From contig CAZJVS010000013.1 in the NCBI GenBank assembly GCA_964549445.1, forward strand, positions 1 through 64,000: 64,000 nucleotides of DNA. The letters are read 5' to 3'. Positions 34,345 to 44,370 of this stretch are shown here, in pieces. Both the position numbers and the translations under genes were made by a program. The notes beneath the pieces are model-generated. The model was not told the origin of the DNA and made no database searches. It saw only the letters and a list, made by a program, of their open reading frames with translations. How positions within the stretch are numbered: position 1 is the stretch's first letter; every line of letters starts with the position of its first letter. This stretch comes from SpSt-539 sp964549445 (lineage in GTDB: Bacteria; Planctomycetota; Phycisphaerae; UBA1845; UTPLA1).

Positions 34345-36735
34345 CTATCGACCGGGGGCTGATCGCAACTGCGAGATCATCTGCTCAGCCGCGAGTCGGG
34401 CTTCGGCGTTGGGGCCTTGCGCGACTTCGTTCAGGACACGCAGGGCCTCGCTCGTTTGGCCGGTCTGGGCGAGGAGGAATGCGAGCCGGAGCTGATACTC
34501 CGAGTTGCCCGGCTCGAGGCGGACGGCTTCGCGATACTCGGCCAGCGCGCCGGGGACGTTGCCTTTCGAGATCAGCGCGGCGCCGAGGGTGGCGCGGACG
34601 TCGGCCGAGTCGGGCTTGGCTTGGACGGCATTTCGCGCATGCTGAATGGCTTCATCGAAGCGTTCGGCGATGGTCAGCGCGGCGGCGAGATGGGCCTGCG
34701 CCTGCCAGGATTCTGGGGCGATCCGCGCCGCCTCGGAGAATGCGCCCAGCGCCCCGGCCTTGTCATCCACGGCCATCGCGAGACGCCCACGGTGCATCCA
34801 GTTGTTGAAGTTTGCCTGGTCGAGTTCCAGTGCTCGCGCGATTTCGCGTGCGGCGGTCGCGGAATCTCGAAGTCGAGCTGATTCGACGGCGTTCGCGCGG
34901 TGCAGCATCGATGAATTGGGCTCGAGCGACAGCGCGCGGCTAATGACCGCGATTGCAATTCTCGGATCGCCGTGGGGTCGCAGCTCGACTTCCAACGACT
35001 CGTCTTGTTTTCCCGATTGTCGAAGGGCTTCAGCGTAGTAGTAGTCGGCCACGGCGTCGAGTTCGGCGAGTTCGGCGGTGACCTGATGGGAGCGGTCGAG
35101 GGCCCGACCGAGATGGCTGGCCGCGGCGGCGGGGTCGCCGCGTTTTAGTGACAGCAGGCCCAGTCCGAATGACGCGCCGTTCTCGGCGCTGTTCAACTCC
35201 AATGCTCGGCGAAATTCGGCCTCGGCCTCCGAGAGTCTTCCTAATTTCAACAACACTTCGCCCAATGCCACGTGTGCGGCGGCGTTTTGCGGTGTCGCGG
35301 CGATGACCTGTCGCAGGCGCTGCTCAGCGTCGGCCGGGTGGCCGTCGAGGATGTCGAGCCAGGCGAGGGAGATGGAAATCGGCGAGAGGCGCATGAGGCC
35401 CCAGCGGTCGGCCGCGGCGAAGTGGGCCCGGGCGCGCTTAATGGCCAGTCGCTCGGGCGGCTGAATCGATGGATCGATTGAGGTGGCGATCGGCCAGCCG
35501 GTCACTGCGGGGGTGACCGAGGCAAAGTCGCGATCACCGCGCCAGCGCTGGTATTTGACGAAGCCGCTGTGGGCGACGAAGACGCTCCAGAGCAGGAAGC
35601 AGGCCGCATATGTCCATCCGCCGCGGACGATTCGCCCGGCGCGTTTGAGCGGGATCGTGTGAAGGGTCAGGTTGTCGCGCGAGAAGAGCTGCCAGGTCTT
35701 CAATGCGGCGAAGGCCGTGATTGCGGCGAGGCCGAGCGAGAAGAGGAATGGAACGCTGTCGTAGAGACCGCGCAGGCTGAATAGCGCCGCGACGAAGACG
35801 CCGACCATCGCGAACTCTTCGGGCCAGGTTCCGTCGTAGCGGAGCGGTTTTCGCTGTTTACGAGGGGCGAGCAGGGCCGGGCGGCCCCAGCCGACGTAGA
35901 GGGCGTCGTTGGGACAGACGCTGACGCAGTCCATGCATTTCATGCAGCCGGGATCGACGACCATGCTGAAGAGTCTTACTTCTTCGGCGACGCGGACGTT
36001 TGAGGTGCAGACGGCGGAGCAGTGGCCGCAGTGGTTGCAGGCGTCGGTGACGCGGATGCGGACGGGCGAGACCTTGTCGAGGACGCCGAAGAAGCCGCCG
36101 TAGGGGCACGCGTAGGTGCAGAAGCCCTTGTTGCCGAGGAACCAGACGATGGCGAAGCCGCAGATGATGAAGGTCAGGGCGCCGATGACGGGGCCGGGGA
36201 AGGTTGCCCAGAAGTCATTTGTGACGATGTGCCAGGTTGTCGCAGGCCTCGGAAGGCCGAACCAGAGTCGCACTGCGGTTGGCCAGAGGAACATGTAGCC
36301 CGCTGCGATCAATGGAGCGAAGACGAGCAATCGCGATCGGAACGGGCGGGGACGCAGGCCGGCTTTTTTCAAGGCCCAGCCGCACAAGTCCTGGAGGGCG
36401 ACAATGTGGCAGGCCCAACCACAGACAAAGCGGCCGAACAGGAGCGTCGCGAGGAGTGCTGCGGCGAAGAAAATAGCGCCGGCATTGATCGCGCCGGTTC
36501 GGAGTGTTTCCATCGATTCGGAGGGCTCGACGGGTGTCACCGTGCGCCCGGCGAGTCGCCACTGCACGAAGTGGGCGATCATGAGCACGTAGACGGCAAT
36601 CAGTGCGGCGGCGCGCCATTTGCCCATCTTCGAGGGACGAACCGGGCCGGACGCGGATTCGGCGCGCACAACCGGGAGCGGAATCGCGTATCCGCATCGG
36701 TCTTTGGCTACGGGTTTTGCGGTGCTGGTCGGCAC
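34345..36735 (-). CDS. NapH/NosR-like polyferredoxin membrane protein fused to TPR repeats
   Basis: Predicted inner-membrane electron-transfer protein of 796 aa, GTG start. The N-terminal half has membrane spans at about 41-58, 82-103, 135-155, 183-200, 305-330 and 360-380. It also carries the NapH-type cysteine pairs in RFVCGWACH and FCTYACPYGG, and two [4Fe-4S] sites with cysteines 233, 236, 239, 243 and 264, 267, 270, 274. From about 430 to the end run some eight to ten TPR-like repeats (ALGEVLLKLGRLSEAEAEFR, YREAVRLEPGNSEYQLRLAF). The TPR part may dock a partner. No nitrate or nitrous oxide reductase is nearby, so the redox partner is unknown. Confidence 0.85.
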   Translation of the reverse strand: MPTSTAKPVAKDRCGYAIPLPVVRAESASGPVRPSKMGKWRAAALIAVYVLMIAHFVQWRLAGRTVTPVEPSESMETLRTGAINAGAIFFAAALLATLLFGRFVCGWACHIVALQDLCGWALKKAGLRPRPFRSRLLVFAPLIAAGYMFLWPTAVRLWFGLPRPATTWHIVTNDFWATFPGPVIGALTFIICGFAIVWFLGNKGFCTYACPYGGFFGVLDKVSPVRIRVTDACNHCGHCSAVCTSNVRVAEEVRLFSMVVDPGCMKCMDCVSVCPNDALYVGWGRPALLAPRKQRKPLRYDGTWPEEFAMVGVFVAALFSLRGLYDSVPFLFSLGLAAITAFAALKTWQLFSRDNLTLHTIPLKRAGRIVRGGWTYAACFLLWSVFVAHSGFVKYQRWRGDRDFASVTPAVTGWPIATSIDPSIQPPERLAIKRARAHFAAADRWGLMRLSPISISLAWLDILDGHPADAEQRLRQVIAATPQNAAAHVALGEVLLKLGRLSEAEAEFRRALELNSAENGASFGLGLLSLKRGDPAAAASHLGRALDRSHQVTAELAELDAVADYYYAEALRQSGKQDESLEVELRPHGDPRIAIAVISRALSLEPNSSMLHRANAVESARLRDSATAAREIARALELDQANFNNWMHRGRLAMAVDDKAGALGAFSEAARIAPESWQAQAHLAAALTIAERFDEAIQHARNAVQAKPDSADVRATLGAALISKGNVPGALAEYREAVRLEPGNSEYQLRLAFLLAQTGQTSEALRVLNEVAQGPNAEARLAAEQMISQLRSAPGR

Positions 36736-36791
36736 GAGTTTCCGTGATGAATCTTATTCGACATCTCGTGCCTATTCCCGGGCGAGTGGTG

Positions 36792-38555
36792 TTACACGCG
36801 TCGTACGACCAGACCCGCTCGCAAGGCCCCTTCGATCGCCGGCAGGAAGTATTCCTTTGCAACGACATCCCAGCTCATGCGGCCGGCCAACTGGGAACCG
36901 TGTTCGATTGCCCGGGCCTTATCGACATTCGTCCGGGGCAGTCGACGGACCAATTCTTCACCCACTCGTGCCGCGACGACGCGCTCGTGTCGCTCGCGCT
37001 GCTCGGCCGTCATTCCGAGAAGTGCCGGCAGGTCGAAATCGTCGGCCGGCACAGCGGTGTAGTCGGGCACGATTACGGTGTCCATTGGTCCGCCCTGGGC
37101 GGCAGCTTCGACGAAGCCGACGCAACCGCAGACTGAACTGAACACGCAAATTGCTCCGAAGGTGAGCGGCTCGATCTGAGCGATGCCGAACGGTTCGTAG
37201 ATCGATTGGCCGAACTCGACGTCGCTGCCGCGGCGGATGTCCCAGAATTCGACGTCTTGTGGCATTCGCTCGCCACATGCTTCGCGGTCGAAGCCGAACT
37301 GATTGACGAACAGCACGCGGCAGTTTCGCGCGCGGGCGTTGAAGCTCTGCACGAGGGAGTAGTACGCCGCCTCGCCGTGAGTTAGATCCGGGAAGCCCTC
37401 GCGGTGGGCGACCGGCCAACCGTAGCCGCGCTCCATTCGTTCGATTTCCTCGCGCGGCCGAGGCCCGCCGGTCTCGGTCGAGAGCACAAGCAGGACGGCC
37501 GTCTCGCCCTCGTCACGCAGGGCCTGTTCGACGGTTTCCATCACCATCAGGTCGCGCCAGAGACCCTTGCTGCGGACGAGGCGTGTGACGTGCGTGAAGA
37601 CGAAGTCGGGCGACCAGCCGAGCACGTTCTTGCAGTAGGTTTTCAAGCGACGGCTGCTAGCGGCGACTTCGTCAAACGATGCTTTGCGGGCTGGCGCGCC
37701 GTTGTAGCACAACGAGATGTTTGATCGCGCGAAGTCCGGCGAGAGGAAGTGCAGTTCGTTGATCACTTCCGGGCCGACGGCGAGGACTGCTTGGCAATGT
37801 CGCGCGGCGTCGACCAGTACATGCTTGTAATAGCCGTCCTGGCTGCCGAAGTAGTCGGCCAGATATTTTCCTTCGCGCCGGCCGCGGCGCATCACGTTGT
37901 AGAAGGCGATGTCCTGGCCGGGGTGGTCCTCGACGATGCGCCGCACGGTCGCCGTTTCGTGAGCGTGAAATACGGCACGGAAGCGTGATCCTTCCTCGAG
38001 CATCGCGAGCAGGGCGGTGGGCATTCCCATGTACTCATGGGATACGACGACGCTGTCGCCGGACAGTCCCAGGGCTTTCAGGGCTTCCACCGCGGGGCCG
38101 GCGAGGCGGACGTACTGCTCAAAATCCCAGACGGTCTCGTGTTTGTCGGACGGGATGCCATAAGCTTCGAACAATCGGTACTTCACGACACCCAAGGCCA
38201 CCTGGTGGATGTGGTGTACGTCGATCAGGAGAACCTCGGTATCGATTCGTTCGCCGGAGTCGGGCGACGTGAGGGGGCGCCGGCCGTAGACGATTTCGAC
38301 TCCGAACTTGGTCTGCACCTCGCGCAGTGCAGCTGCCGCGGGATGGTCGGTTTTGCCGTCGAGCGAAGAATAGAGCACGACGCCGCCGGCGCCGAGACGC
38401 GATTCGATTCCACCGCGTCGCGAGAAGAGCGGCCCGGTCAGGATCGTGCGGGTAACCCGCTGGCGGTAGGCCCGAGCGGTCACCAGGCCGTCGAGTACCG
38501 CGCCGATGCCGCCGATCTTGTGCACGGCCTCATGGGTTACGTGAACGATGTTCAT
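36792..38555 (-). CDS. Glycosyltransferase, glycogen-synthase-like
   Basis: GT-B type enzyme of 587 aa. It opens with MNIVHVTHEAVHKIGGIGA, resembling the KxGG(L/I)G donor loop of GT5 starch and glycogen synthases, and ends with SIYEPFGIAQIEPLTFGAIC, the retaining GT E-x7-E motif. The centre contains HEYMGMPTALLAM and VFTHVTRLVRSKGLWRDLMV, both expected for the fold. I use ATG at 38555 (GGGAG ahead) rather than the TTG three bases earlier. It is longer than usual GlgA (about 480 aa) and may be a distinct subgroup. It is divergent from the M64-like gene. Confidence 0.83.
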   Translation of the reverse strand: MNIVHVTHEAVHKIGGIGAVLDGLVTARAYRQRVTRTILTGPLFSRRGGIESRLGAGGVVLYSSLDGKTDHPAAAALREVQTKFGVEIVYGRRPLTSPDSGERIDTEVLLIDVHHIHQVALGVVKYRLFEAYGIPSDKHETVWDFEQYVRLAGPAVEALKALGLSGDSVVVSHEYMGMPTALLAMLEEGSRFRAVFHAHETATVRRIVEDHPGQDIAFYNVMRRGRREGKYLADYFGSQDGYYKHVLVDAARHCQAVLAVGPEVINELHFLSPDFARSNISLCYNGAPARKASFDEVAASSRRLKTYCKNVLGWSPDFVFTHVTRLVRSKGLWRDLMVMETVEQALRDEGETAVLLVLSTETGGPRPREEIERMERGYGWPVAHREGFPDLTHGEAAYYSLVQSFNARARNCRVLFVNQFGFDREACGERMPQDVEFWDIRRGSDVEFGQSIYEPFGIAQIEPLTFGAICVFSSVCGCVGFVEAAAQGGPMDTVIVPDYTAVPADDFDLPALLGMTAEQRERHERVVAARVGEELVRRLPRTNVDKARAIEHGSQLAGRMSWDVVAKEYFLPAIEGALRAGLVVRRV

Positions 38556-38681
38556 CAAGGACTCCCGACTCCGGACGGCCAGCAGGCCCGCCGACGCCGC
38601 GGCGGGTCAATTCAATCATATCGGCTATTCGGGGCGGCCCTCCGCTCGGCGCGGGGCTCGTGACAAATCGCGGCGTGTTGA

Positions 38682-38710
38682 TTGGGGCGGGCGTGTGATG
38701 CCGGTAGAAT
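38682..38710 (+). promoter_or_regulatory. Candidate promoter for the M64-like metallopeptidase gene
   Basis: TTGGGG (38682-38687) and TAGAAT (38705-38710) are 17 bases apart, about 40 bases ahead of the GTG start at 38750. The -10 matches five of six consensus bases; the -35 only half. Confidence 0.35.
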
Positions 38711-38749
38711 GATTGGACACCGGGGAGCGTGTGCCGAAGGAGACGAGCT

Positions 38750-41224
38750 GTGCGGGTGATCACGATTGTCATTCTGGCGGTGCTGTTCGGGATGGGGCGA
38801 GCGTCGTCGGCGGGTGAGCCGGAGGCGGCCGGTGACAAGCAAATCATCTACTTCGATTGGGTGGATGAGAATGGGCAATTGCGCGGTGGGAATGTCATGA
38901 TGCATGTCGCGCCGGTGCCCGAGAAGCCGCAACAGCGCGCCGTCGACAATCGAATCGACCTGGTGATGGTGGGAGACGGTTACACGGCGGCTGAGCAGGG
39001 ACTGTTCACTTTTCACGCGAACAATGCGCGGGTGGCATTTTTTTCTCAGCAGCCGTTCGCGACGTATCAGAACTACTTCAACGTCCACACCATCAACGTT
39101 GTGTCGAATGAGTCGGGCGTCGATCACGATCCGACGTTTCCGATCTGGCGCGACACGGCGATGGACATGGGATTCTGGTGCGGGAATACCGAGCGGCTGC
39201 TTTGTGTGAATGTGACGAAGGCGTATCAGTACGCAAACGCGGCGCCGGACGTCGATCAGGTCATGGCGATTGCAAATTCGACAAAGTATGGCGGTGCGGG
39301 ATATCCATCCTCGGAGTTGGCGACTGTATCGGGAGGGAACGGATCGGCGGCAGAGATTGCGATTCATGAGTTCGGGCACAGCATCGGAAACTTGGCCGAT
39401 GAATACGACTATGGCGGTCCGACGACCTATACGGGCCCGGAACTTTCCGATCCCAACGTCTCGATCTTGAACTCGGCGCAGATGACAGCATCGGGGACGA
39501 AGTGGAAGAACTGGCTCGGGGATAACACACCCGCCTTCGACGGCTTGGTTTCGACGTTTGAAGGGGCGAATTACAGCCAATTCGGGGTCTTCCGACCGAC
39601 GAACAATTCGAAGATGCGGGCGCTGGGGCGGCCGTTCAACCTTCCGAGCGTCGAAGCGCTTGTCATCGAGATCTACAAGATTGTGAAGCCGATTGACGAC
39701 GCGACGCCGGCAGGGCCGGCGCTCGAGGGTGACGAGACAGTTTTCGTTGATCCAGTGGACCCGATTGGGTTTTCGTTGAGCATACAGTGGATTGTGGACG
39801 GGCAACCGATCGCCGGCGCCACCGGGACGACGCTCGATCTATCGATGGTGGATATCCTTCCCGGGGCTCATCAACTTTCAGTCCGCGTGCGGGACAACAC
39901 AACATGGGTGAGGAACGAGACGGCACGGAACCAATGGATGACGCAAACGCGGTCGTGGCCAATGAACGTGCCGGACCCGGACTGCAACCACAACGGAGTG
40001 TTGGATTCGCAGGACCTGTTGAACGGGACGAGCCAGGATTGCGATTCGAACTCGCGGCCGGACGAATGTCAGGTGCCGCCGTTGTGTGCGACGTGTGTGG
40101 ATTGCCAGGCGGACGGGATTCCCGATGTGTGCCAGGTGCCGCCGATCTGCCCGGGATGCGCAGACTGCAACGCCGACCTGATTCCCGACTCGTGCCAGTT
40201 TGACTGCAATGCGAACGCGCGGCCGGATGATTGCGACGTGACATTGGCGAGCAGTGAGGATTGCCAGGGCGATGGGATACCGGATGAGTGCGAGGTGCCG
40301 CCGATTTGTCCGGGGTGTGCTGATTGCAATCTGAATTTGGTTCCCGACGCGTGCGAGCTGGCGTCCGGCTCGGCGCTGGATTGCAACCGTGATTTGATTC
40401 CCGATCGATGTCAGACTGATCCGGCCTTGTGCGGCGGAGCGTGCCTGGCGGATTGCGACCACAACTTCGTGCCGGATGCGTGTCAGCTTGCCGGGGTATT
40501 TTCGCAGCAGTCGCCGGATCTGTCGCCGATTTACAACAACTCGCCGCAGAGCTACACGGTGGTTGAGCCGCCCGAGGCGACCGGCGACGTGACGCTGGAG
40601 TTTACGGCCGTAGGGGACCTTGGTTCGCAGACCGAGAACATCGTCATTCAGGTCAATGGTACGGTCGTTGGGACGTTGTTCATTCAGTCGTTCGACTGCC
40701 TGCTGGATAACGAATCGCTGGTAGTGCCGATGGTGACATGGAACTCAGTCGTCGGTGCAGGCAATGCAAATATTCAAATGATCCCGAGCGCGGCGGTGGA
40801 TCAGGTCAGCTGCGCGAACAGCCACATTTCCGTGCATCTGTTGTTCGCCATGAACACCGGGGATTGCAATGGCAATGCGATGCTGGACGTTTGCGAAATC
40901 GCGAGCGGCGGATTGACCGATTGCAACAACAACAGTGTTCCGGACGGATGCGACATCGCCGAGGGTGTTTTGTACGACGGGGACGAAAATGGTGTGCCAG
41001 ATGAGTGCGACTGTTTGTTCATTTCCTGCCCGGGCGATTTGAGCCTCGATGCGCTCGTGAACGGCGAGGACGTTCAGGGTTTCCTGTCGTGCTTGGTCGC
41101 TGGGAGTTTGTCGGCAGGCGGCTGTGCCTGTGCCGACCTGAATGGCGACCTGCGGCTCAACTCGGCCGACATCGCAGGGTTCGTCGCGAGATTGGTGGGG
41201 GACTCAAACGTGCTCTGTCACTGA
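38750..41224 (+). CDS. Secreted M64-like zinc metallopeptidase with Asp/Cys repeat stalk and dockerin
   Basis: Exported protein of about 824 aa. I start at GTG 38750 because AAGGAG is 7 bases ahead and a signal segment follows (VITIVILAVLFGMGRASSA). The zinc motif is IHEFGHSIGNLADEYD: His206, Glu207, His210 and probably Asp217 as the further ligand. Family blocks are VDNRIDLVMVGDGYTAAEQ and FFSQQPFATYQNYFNVH. A beta-sandwich domain covers about 320-400. About ten copies of a DCNxNxxPDxC unit follow (for example DCNADLIPDSC, DCNRDLIPDRC, DCNNNSVPDGC), then a dockerin with GDLSLDALVNGEDV and DLNGDLRLNSADI. M64 members include IgA-type and mucin-cutting peptidases; the substrate here is unknown. 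Confidence 0.85.
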   Translation: MRVITIVILAVLFGMGRASSAGEPEAAGDKQIIYFDWVDENGQLRGGNVMMHVAPVPEKPQQRAVDNRIDLVMVGDGYTAAEQGLFTFHANNARVAFFSQQPFATYQNYFNVHTINVVSNESGVDHDPTFPIWRDTAMDMGFWCGNTERLLCVNVTKAYQYANAAPDVDQVMAIANSTKYGGAGYPSSELATVSGGNGSAAEIAIHEFGHSIGNLADEYDYGGPTTYTGPELSDPNVSILNSAQMTASGTKWKNWLGDNTPAFDGLVSTFEGANYSQFGVFRPTNNSKMRALGRPFNLPSVEALVIEIYKIVKPIDDATPAGPALEGDETVFVDPVDPIGFSLSIQWIVDGQPIAGATGTTLDLSMVDILPGAHQLSVRVRDNTTWVRNETARNQWMTQTRSWPMNVPDPDCNHNGVLDSQDLLNGTSQDCDSNSRPDECQVPPLCATCVDCQADGIPDVCQVPPICPGCADCNADLIPDSCQFDCNANARPDDCDVTLASSEDCQGDGIPDECEVPPICPGCADCNLNLVPDACELASGSALDCNRDLIPDRCQTDPALCGGACLADCDHNFVPDACQLAGVFSQQSPDLSPIYNNSPQSYTVVEPPEATGDVTLEFTAVGDLGSQTENIVIQVNGTVVGTLFIQSFDCLLDNESLVVPMVTWNSVVGAGNANIQMIPSAAVDQVSCANSHISVHLLFAMNTGDCNGNAMLDVCEIASGGLTDCNNNSVPDGCDIAEGVLYDGDENGVPDECDCLFISCPGDLSLDALVNGEDVQGFLSCLVAGSLSAGGCACADLNGDLRLNSADIAGFVARLVGDSNVLCH

Positions 41225-41429
41225 GGAATCTGACGCGGGGGCGATAAGTCCTGTATCAGCCGAGGTTGGTGGTGCAATCGGACGCGGGTTGTCGCTGTAT
41301 ACCTGTGTGGACCGGGCGGGCGATGCTCTGGCATGGGGCCGGGGAGTGGCCTAAACTGTTCCCTGCACGCGAGTTGAGGCGTAAGGGTCCGGAAACACTG
41401 TCGCGCTCGGGCGACGAAACAGGTCGGTT

Positions 41430-42626
41430 GTGGCAACGTATTCGTACACCGCTCGGAACACAGACGGCAAAACCGTCAGCGGCGTGTTGACGGCTGATTC
41501 GCAGCAGGCGGCCTTGCGCCTGTTGGATGAGCAGGCGCTGTTTCCGGTCAACGTCGAAGAGGGTGGGACCGCAAGCAAATCGCAGCTTACCGGCCGGAAA
41601 AAAAAGATCCGACTGAGCAAAGTGGCCGTGGTCTATTCGCAATTGGCCGACCTGCTGAAAGCAGGCGTGCCGGCATTGCGAGCACTGGACGTACTGTGCC
41701 GACAGACACCCAACCCCGCGCTGGTTGAGATCCTGCGAGAGGTTCGCGACGACCTGTCGGGCGGGCAGACGCTCGCGGATGCAATGGCGAAGCACCCGAA
41801 CGCATTTGCGGAACTGCACGTGTCGATGATTCGGGCGGGCGAGAAGGGCGGTTTTCTCGAAGAGGTGCTTGCGCGCATCGCGGCGTTTACTGAGCGCCAG
41901 GATGAACTGAAGAACAAACTATTTGGGGCGCTGATCTATCCCGCGCTGTTGATGTTTGTCGGCGGAGGAATTGTCGTCTTCCTATTGCTGGTGGTTGTGC
42001 CGAAGGTGCGCCAGTTCTTGCGGGGCGACCTTCCGGCGATGACTCAGTTCGTGTTCGCGACATGCGATTTTCTGAAAGACAACGGATTGGTGACCTTGGG
42101 AGTTGCGTCCGCGGTGATGATTTCGATCGCGGCGGCCATCCGCAGTCCGACGGGGCGATTGTACTTCGACCGCTTCAAGCTGAAGGCGCCGAAGGTCGGG
42201 GAGATCATCACACTCGTCGCGGTGTGCCGGTTCTGCCGGATCCTGGGGACACTTCTGCATAACGGCGTACCCATCCTGCAGTCGCTGAAGATTGCGAGAG
42301 ACTCGGCAGGGAATCGCATCTTGCAGGATCACATCGACATTGCGACAGAGTCCGTGCGTAAAGGCGAAACGCTGGCGACACCGCTCGCGAAGTCGGGACT
42401 GTTTCCGTTGGACATCGTCGATATGATCGCAGTAGGCGAGGAAAGCAACAATCTGGAAAACGTTCTGATCACAATCGCGGACTCGTACGAGACGCGTACG
42501 GCGCGCAAAATCGATCTGGCACTGCGGCTGCTCGAGCCAATTCTGTTGATTTGCATGGCGGTGGTGGTGGGCACGATCGCGGTGTCGCTGCTGCTGCCGA
42601 TTCTGACGATGAGTTCGGGGACGTAA
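41430..42626 (+). CDS. gspF: Type II secretion / type IV pilus inner-membrane platform protein GspF/PilC
   Basis: Inner-membrane core of the pseudopilus assembly machine, 398 aa, the usual length. The N-terminus MATYSYTARNTDGKTVSGVL is a family hallmark. Two T2SSF domains (about 70-190 and 270-392) each have KVAVVYSQLADLLKAGVPAL-like and MIRAGEKGGFLEEVL-type blocks (second: MIAVGEESNNLENVL). Three membrane spans lie near 168-192, 222-240 and 370-392. GTG start. It is the first gene of the operon at 41.4-64 kb; gspE, which normally precedes it, is not present. Confidence 0.93.
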   Translation: MATYSYTARNTDGKTVSGVLTADSQQAALRLLDEQALFPVNVEEGGTASKSQLTGRKKKIRLSKVAVVYSQLADLLKAGVPALRALDVLCRQTPNPALVEILREVRDDLSGGQTLADAMAKHPNAFAELHVSMIRAGEKGGFLEEVLARIAAFTERQDELKNKLFGALIYPALLMFVGGGIVVFLLLVVVPKVRQFLRGDLPAMTQFVFATCDFLKDNGLVTLGVASAVMISIAAAIRSPTGRLYFDRFKLKAPKVGEIITLVAVCRFCRILGTLLHNGVPILQSLKIARDSAGNRILQDHIDIATESVRKGETLATPLAKSGLFPLDIVDMIAVGEESNNLENVLITIADSYETRTARKIDLALRLLEPILLICMAVVVGTIAVSLLLPILTMSSGT

Positions 42627-42672
42627 TACAATGTCACGGTTCAAGACCCAGGCACATAGAGGAGAACACGTC

Positions 42673-43128
42673 ATGGAAAATCGAAAACTGAAGCACACGC
42701 GGCGGACCGGTCGGAGCGGCTTCACGCTTCTCGAAATTCTGTTGGTGGTGGGATTGCTGGCGCTGCTGGCGGCATTCGCGATTCCGGCGCTGCAGACGCA
42801 GGGCGAGAAGGCGAAGATCAAGCTCGCCGAGGCGGCCGTCAAGTCGGGCGGAACGATCAGCAAGGCGATCATCGCATATCAATTCAATTGCAATCAGTAC
42901 CCGGAGGGGCTGAAGGACCTGTTCGACAAGCCCTCGGATGACAAGCTCGCGAAGAGCTGGGCCGGTCCGTATCTGCAGGACCGCGAGGGTCTGCAGGATC
43001 CGTGGAACAACGAGTACCAGTACCAGTTCCCGGGTCAGCACAATGAGAAGAGCTTTGACCTGTGGAGCATGGGACCGGACGGAAAATCGGACACCGAGGA
43101 TGACATTCGGAATTGGAAGACGGACTAA
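42673..43128 (+). CDS. gspG: Major pseudopilin GspG
   Basis: Main building block of the pseudopilus, about 151 aa. After the leader ending RTGRSG comes FTLLEILLVVGLLALLAAF, the prepilin signal with Glu5. The C-terminal domain carries the GspG calcium-site pattern: AGPYLQ, DPWNNEYQYQFPG, FDLWSMGPDGKSDTEDDIRNW. The ATG at 42673 has AGAGGAGA 8 bases ahead, which decides it over an earlier ATG at 42631. It lies between gspF and gspH with short gaps. Confidence 0.95.
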   Translation: MENRKLKHTRRTGRSGFTLLEILLVVGLLALLAAFAIPALQTQGEKAKIKLAEAAVKSGGTISKAIIAYQFNCNQYPEGLKDLFDKPSDDKLAKSWAGPYLQDREGLQDPWNNEYQYQFPGQHNEKSFDLWSMGPDGKSDTEDDIRNWKTD

Positions 43129-44358
43129 ATGGAGCGTGAGAACCCCGACCTGCCGGCCGGGCGCGGAGCTGCGCCCGTGCGAATGATTAATCACCGTCGC
43201 GACGCGTCGCGGCGGCTGCGCGCGGCAGGCGGGTTCACGCTGCTTGAAATTGTCCTGGTTATTGGGCTGCTTGCGATCCTGGCCGGGTTTGCCTGGCCGG
43301 CGATGAGCGTGATGTTTCGGAAGTCGCAACTTCCGGAGTCTGCAGACCAGTTCAAATCGCTGCTCGGCCTGACGCGCGCGCAGGCGATGCTGGACAATCG
43401 CCGATATCGCATCCGCTTCGTGCCCAAGGAACGGTTTCCCACCGTTGAGACTGAACCCGACCCGTTCACGGCGGTGGGAAAGTACGAGGCGGTGAAGGCC
43501 GACTGGACGGCGGATGAGCGGCTGCTGGGGGATGCACAGATTCACGAAATCCGGCTGGGGCGGCCGGAGTACACACTTCCGTTCGATGACGAGAAGGCGG
43601 ACTTCGATGTCAACGCGGACGGCGACGATGCGAGCGCGACGTCGGACGGCATTGTCGACGCCGAAAGCGACGGCACGCCGTCCGAACCAACGTTTACGCC
43701 GGAGATGACGTCAGACGAGCCGGTCGACGAGAAACGGCCGACGATTGTTTTTGAGCCGGACGGCTCGACGAACTGGGCGACGATCGTCTTGGCAAACAAG
43801 GCGCCGGATGCCGTCTTGGCGGACGATGAAGAGCAAATCTGGATCGAGATGGATGGGCGCTCGGGGCTGGCCTCGATTCGGCCGTCGATGTCGGCCGAGA
43901 TGATGGCGGACGAATCGTTGCGTATTCCGCGCACGAAGCTAAAGCCGCCGGAGTTGGCGTTCGGCGACATTGCGTTGACCGGCCAGTCCGGCGACGGCGC
44001 CAAGAAGTCGGGCGGAAGCAACACGGCGGGAATGCCGCTTTCGCTCGATGGGGGCGGAGATCCGACCAAGTTTGGAGGATCGTCGGGACTGCCATCCGGG
44101 CTGAATCCGCTGTCGGGAATGTTGCCGGGGACCGGAGACGGATCGTCGCAGACGCCTGATGGGAAACAGCGACAATCACGAAATCCGGGAAAGCGACCGC
44201 CCAAGGACGACACGAAAACCGACGAATCGGCGCATTCAGGAGACAAGCCGCCTGAAAATGACAGCAGTACGGACGGCAGCAAGGAGCCGCCGCCGGCCGA
44301 CCCGGGCGATAATAACGAAAAACCTGACAGCACGACGCAGCCGGCCGAGTCCGGTTGA
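43129..44358 (+). CDS. gspH: Minor pseudopilin, GspH-like, with long disordered C-terminal tail
   Basis: Prepilin-type protein of 409 aa; the ATG follows the gspG stop directly. The N-terminus has basic residues then GFTLLEIVLVIGLLAILAGF. A GspH-type beta region follows (KSLLGLTRAQAMLDNRRYRI), then an Asp-rich segment with FDVNADGDDASATSDG. From about 280 the chain is low-complexity Gly/Ser/Pro/Lys/Asp to the end (for example GKRPPKDDTKTDESA). Typical GspH is about 150-190 aa, so more than half here is extra. Role: tip or shaft subunit of the pseudopilus. Assigned by order in the operon and N-terminal motif; the detailed subtype is less certain. Confidence 0.82.
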   Translation: MERENPDLPAGRGAAPVRMINHRRDASRRLRAAGGFTLLEIVLVIGLLAILAGFAWPAMSVMFRKSQLPESADQFKSLLGLTRAQAMLDNRRYRIRFVPKERFPTVETEPDPFTAVGKYEAVKADWTADERLLGDAQIHEIRLGRPEYTLPFDDEKADFDVNADGDDASATSDGIVDAESDGTPSEPTFTPEMTSDEPVDEKRPTIVFEPDGSTNWATIVLANKAPDAVLADDEEQIWIEMDGRSGLASIRPSMSAEMMADESLRIPRTKLKPPELAFGDIALTGQSGDGAKKSGGSNTAGMPLSLDGGGDPTKFGGSSGLPSGLNPLSGMLPGTGDGSSQTPDGKQRQSRNPGKRPPKDDTKTDESAHSGDKPPENDSSTDGSKEPPPADPGDNNEKPDSTTQPAESG

Positions 44359-44370
44359 CGGGGTGACGAC

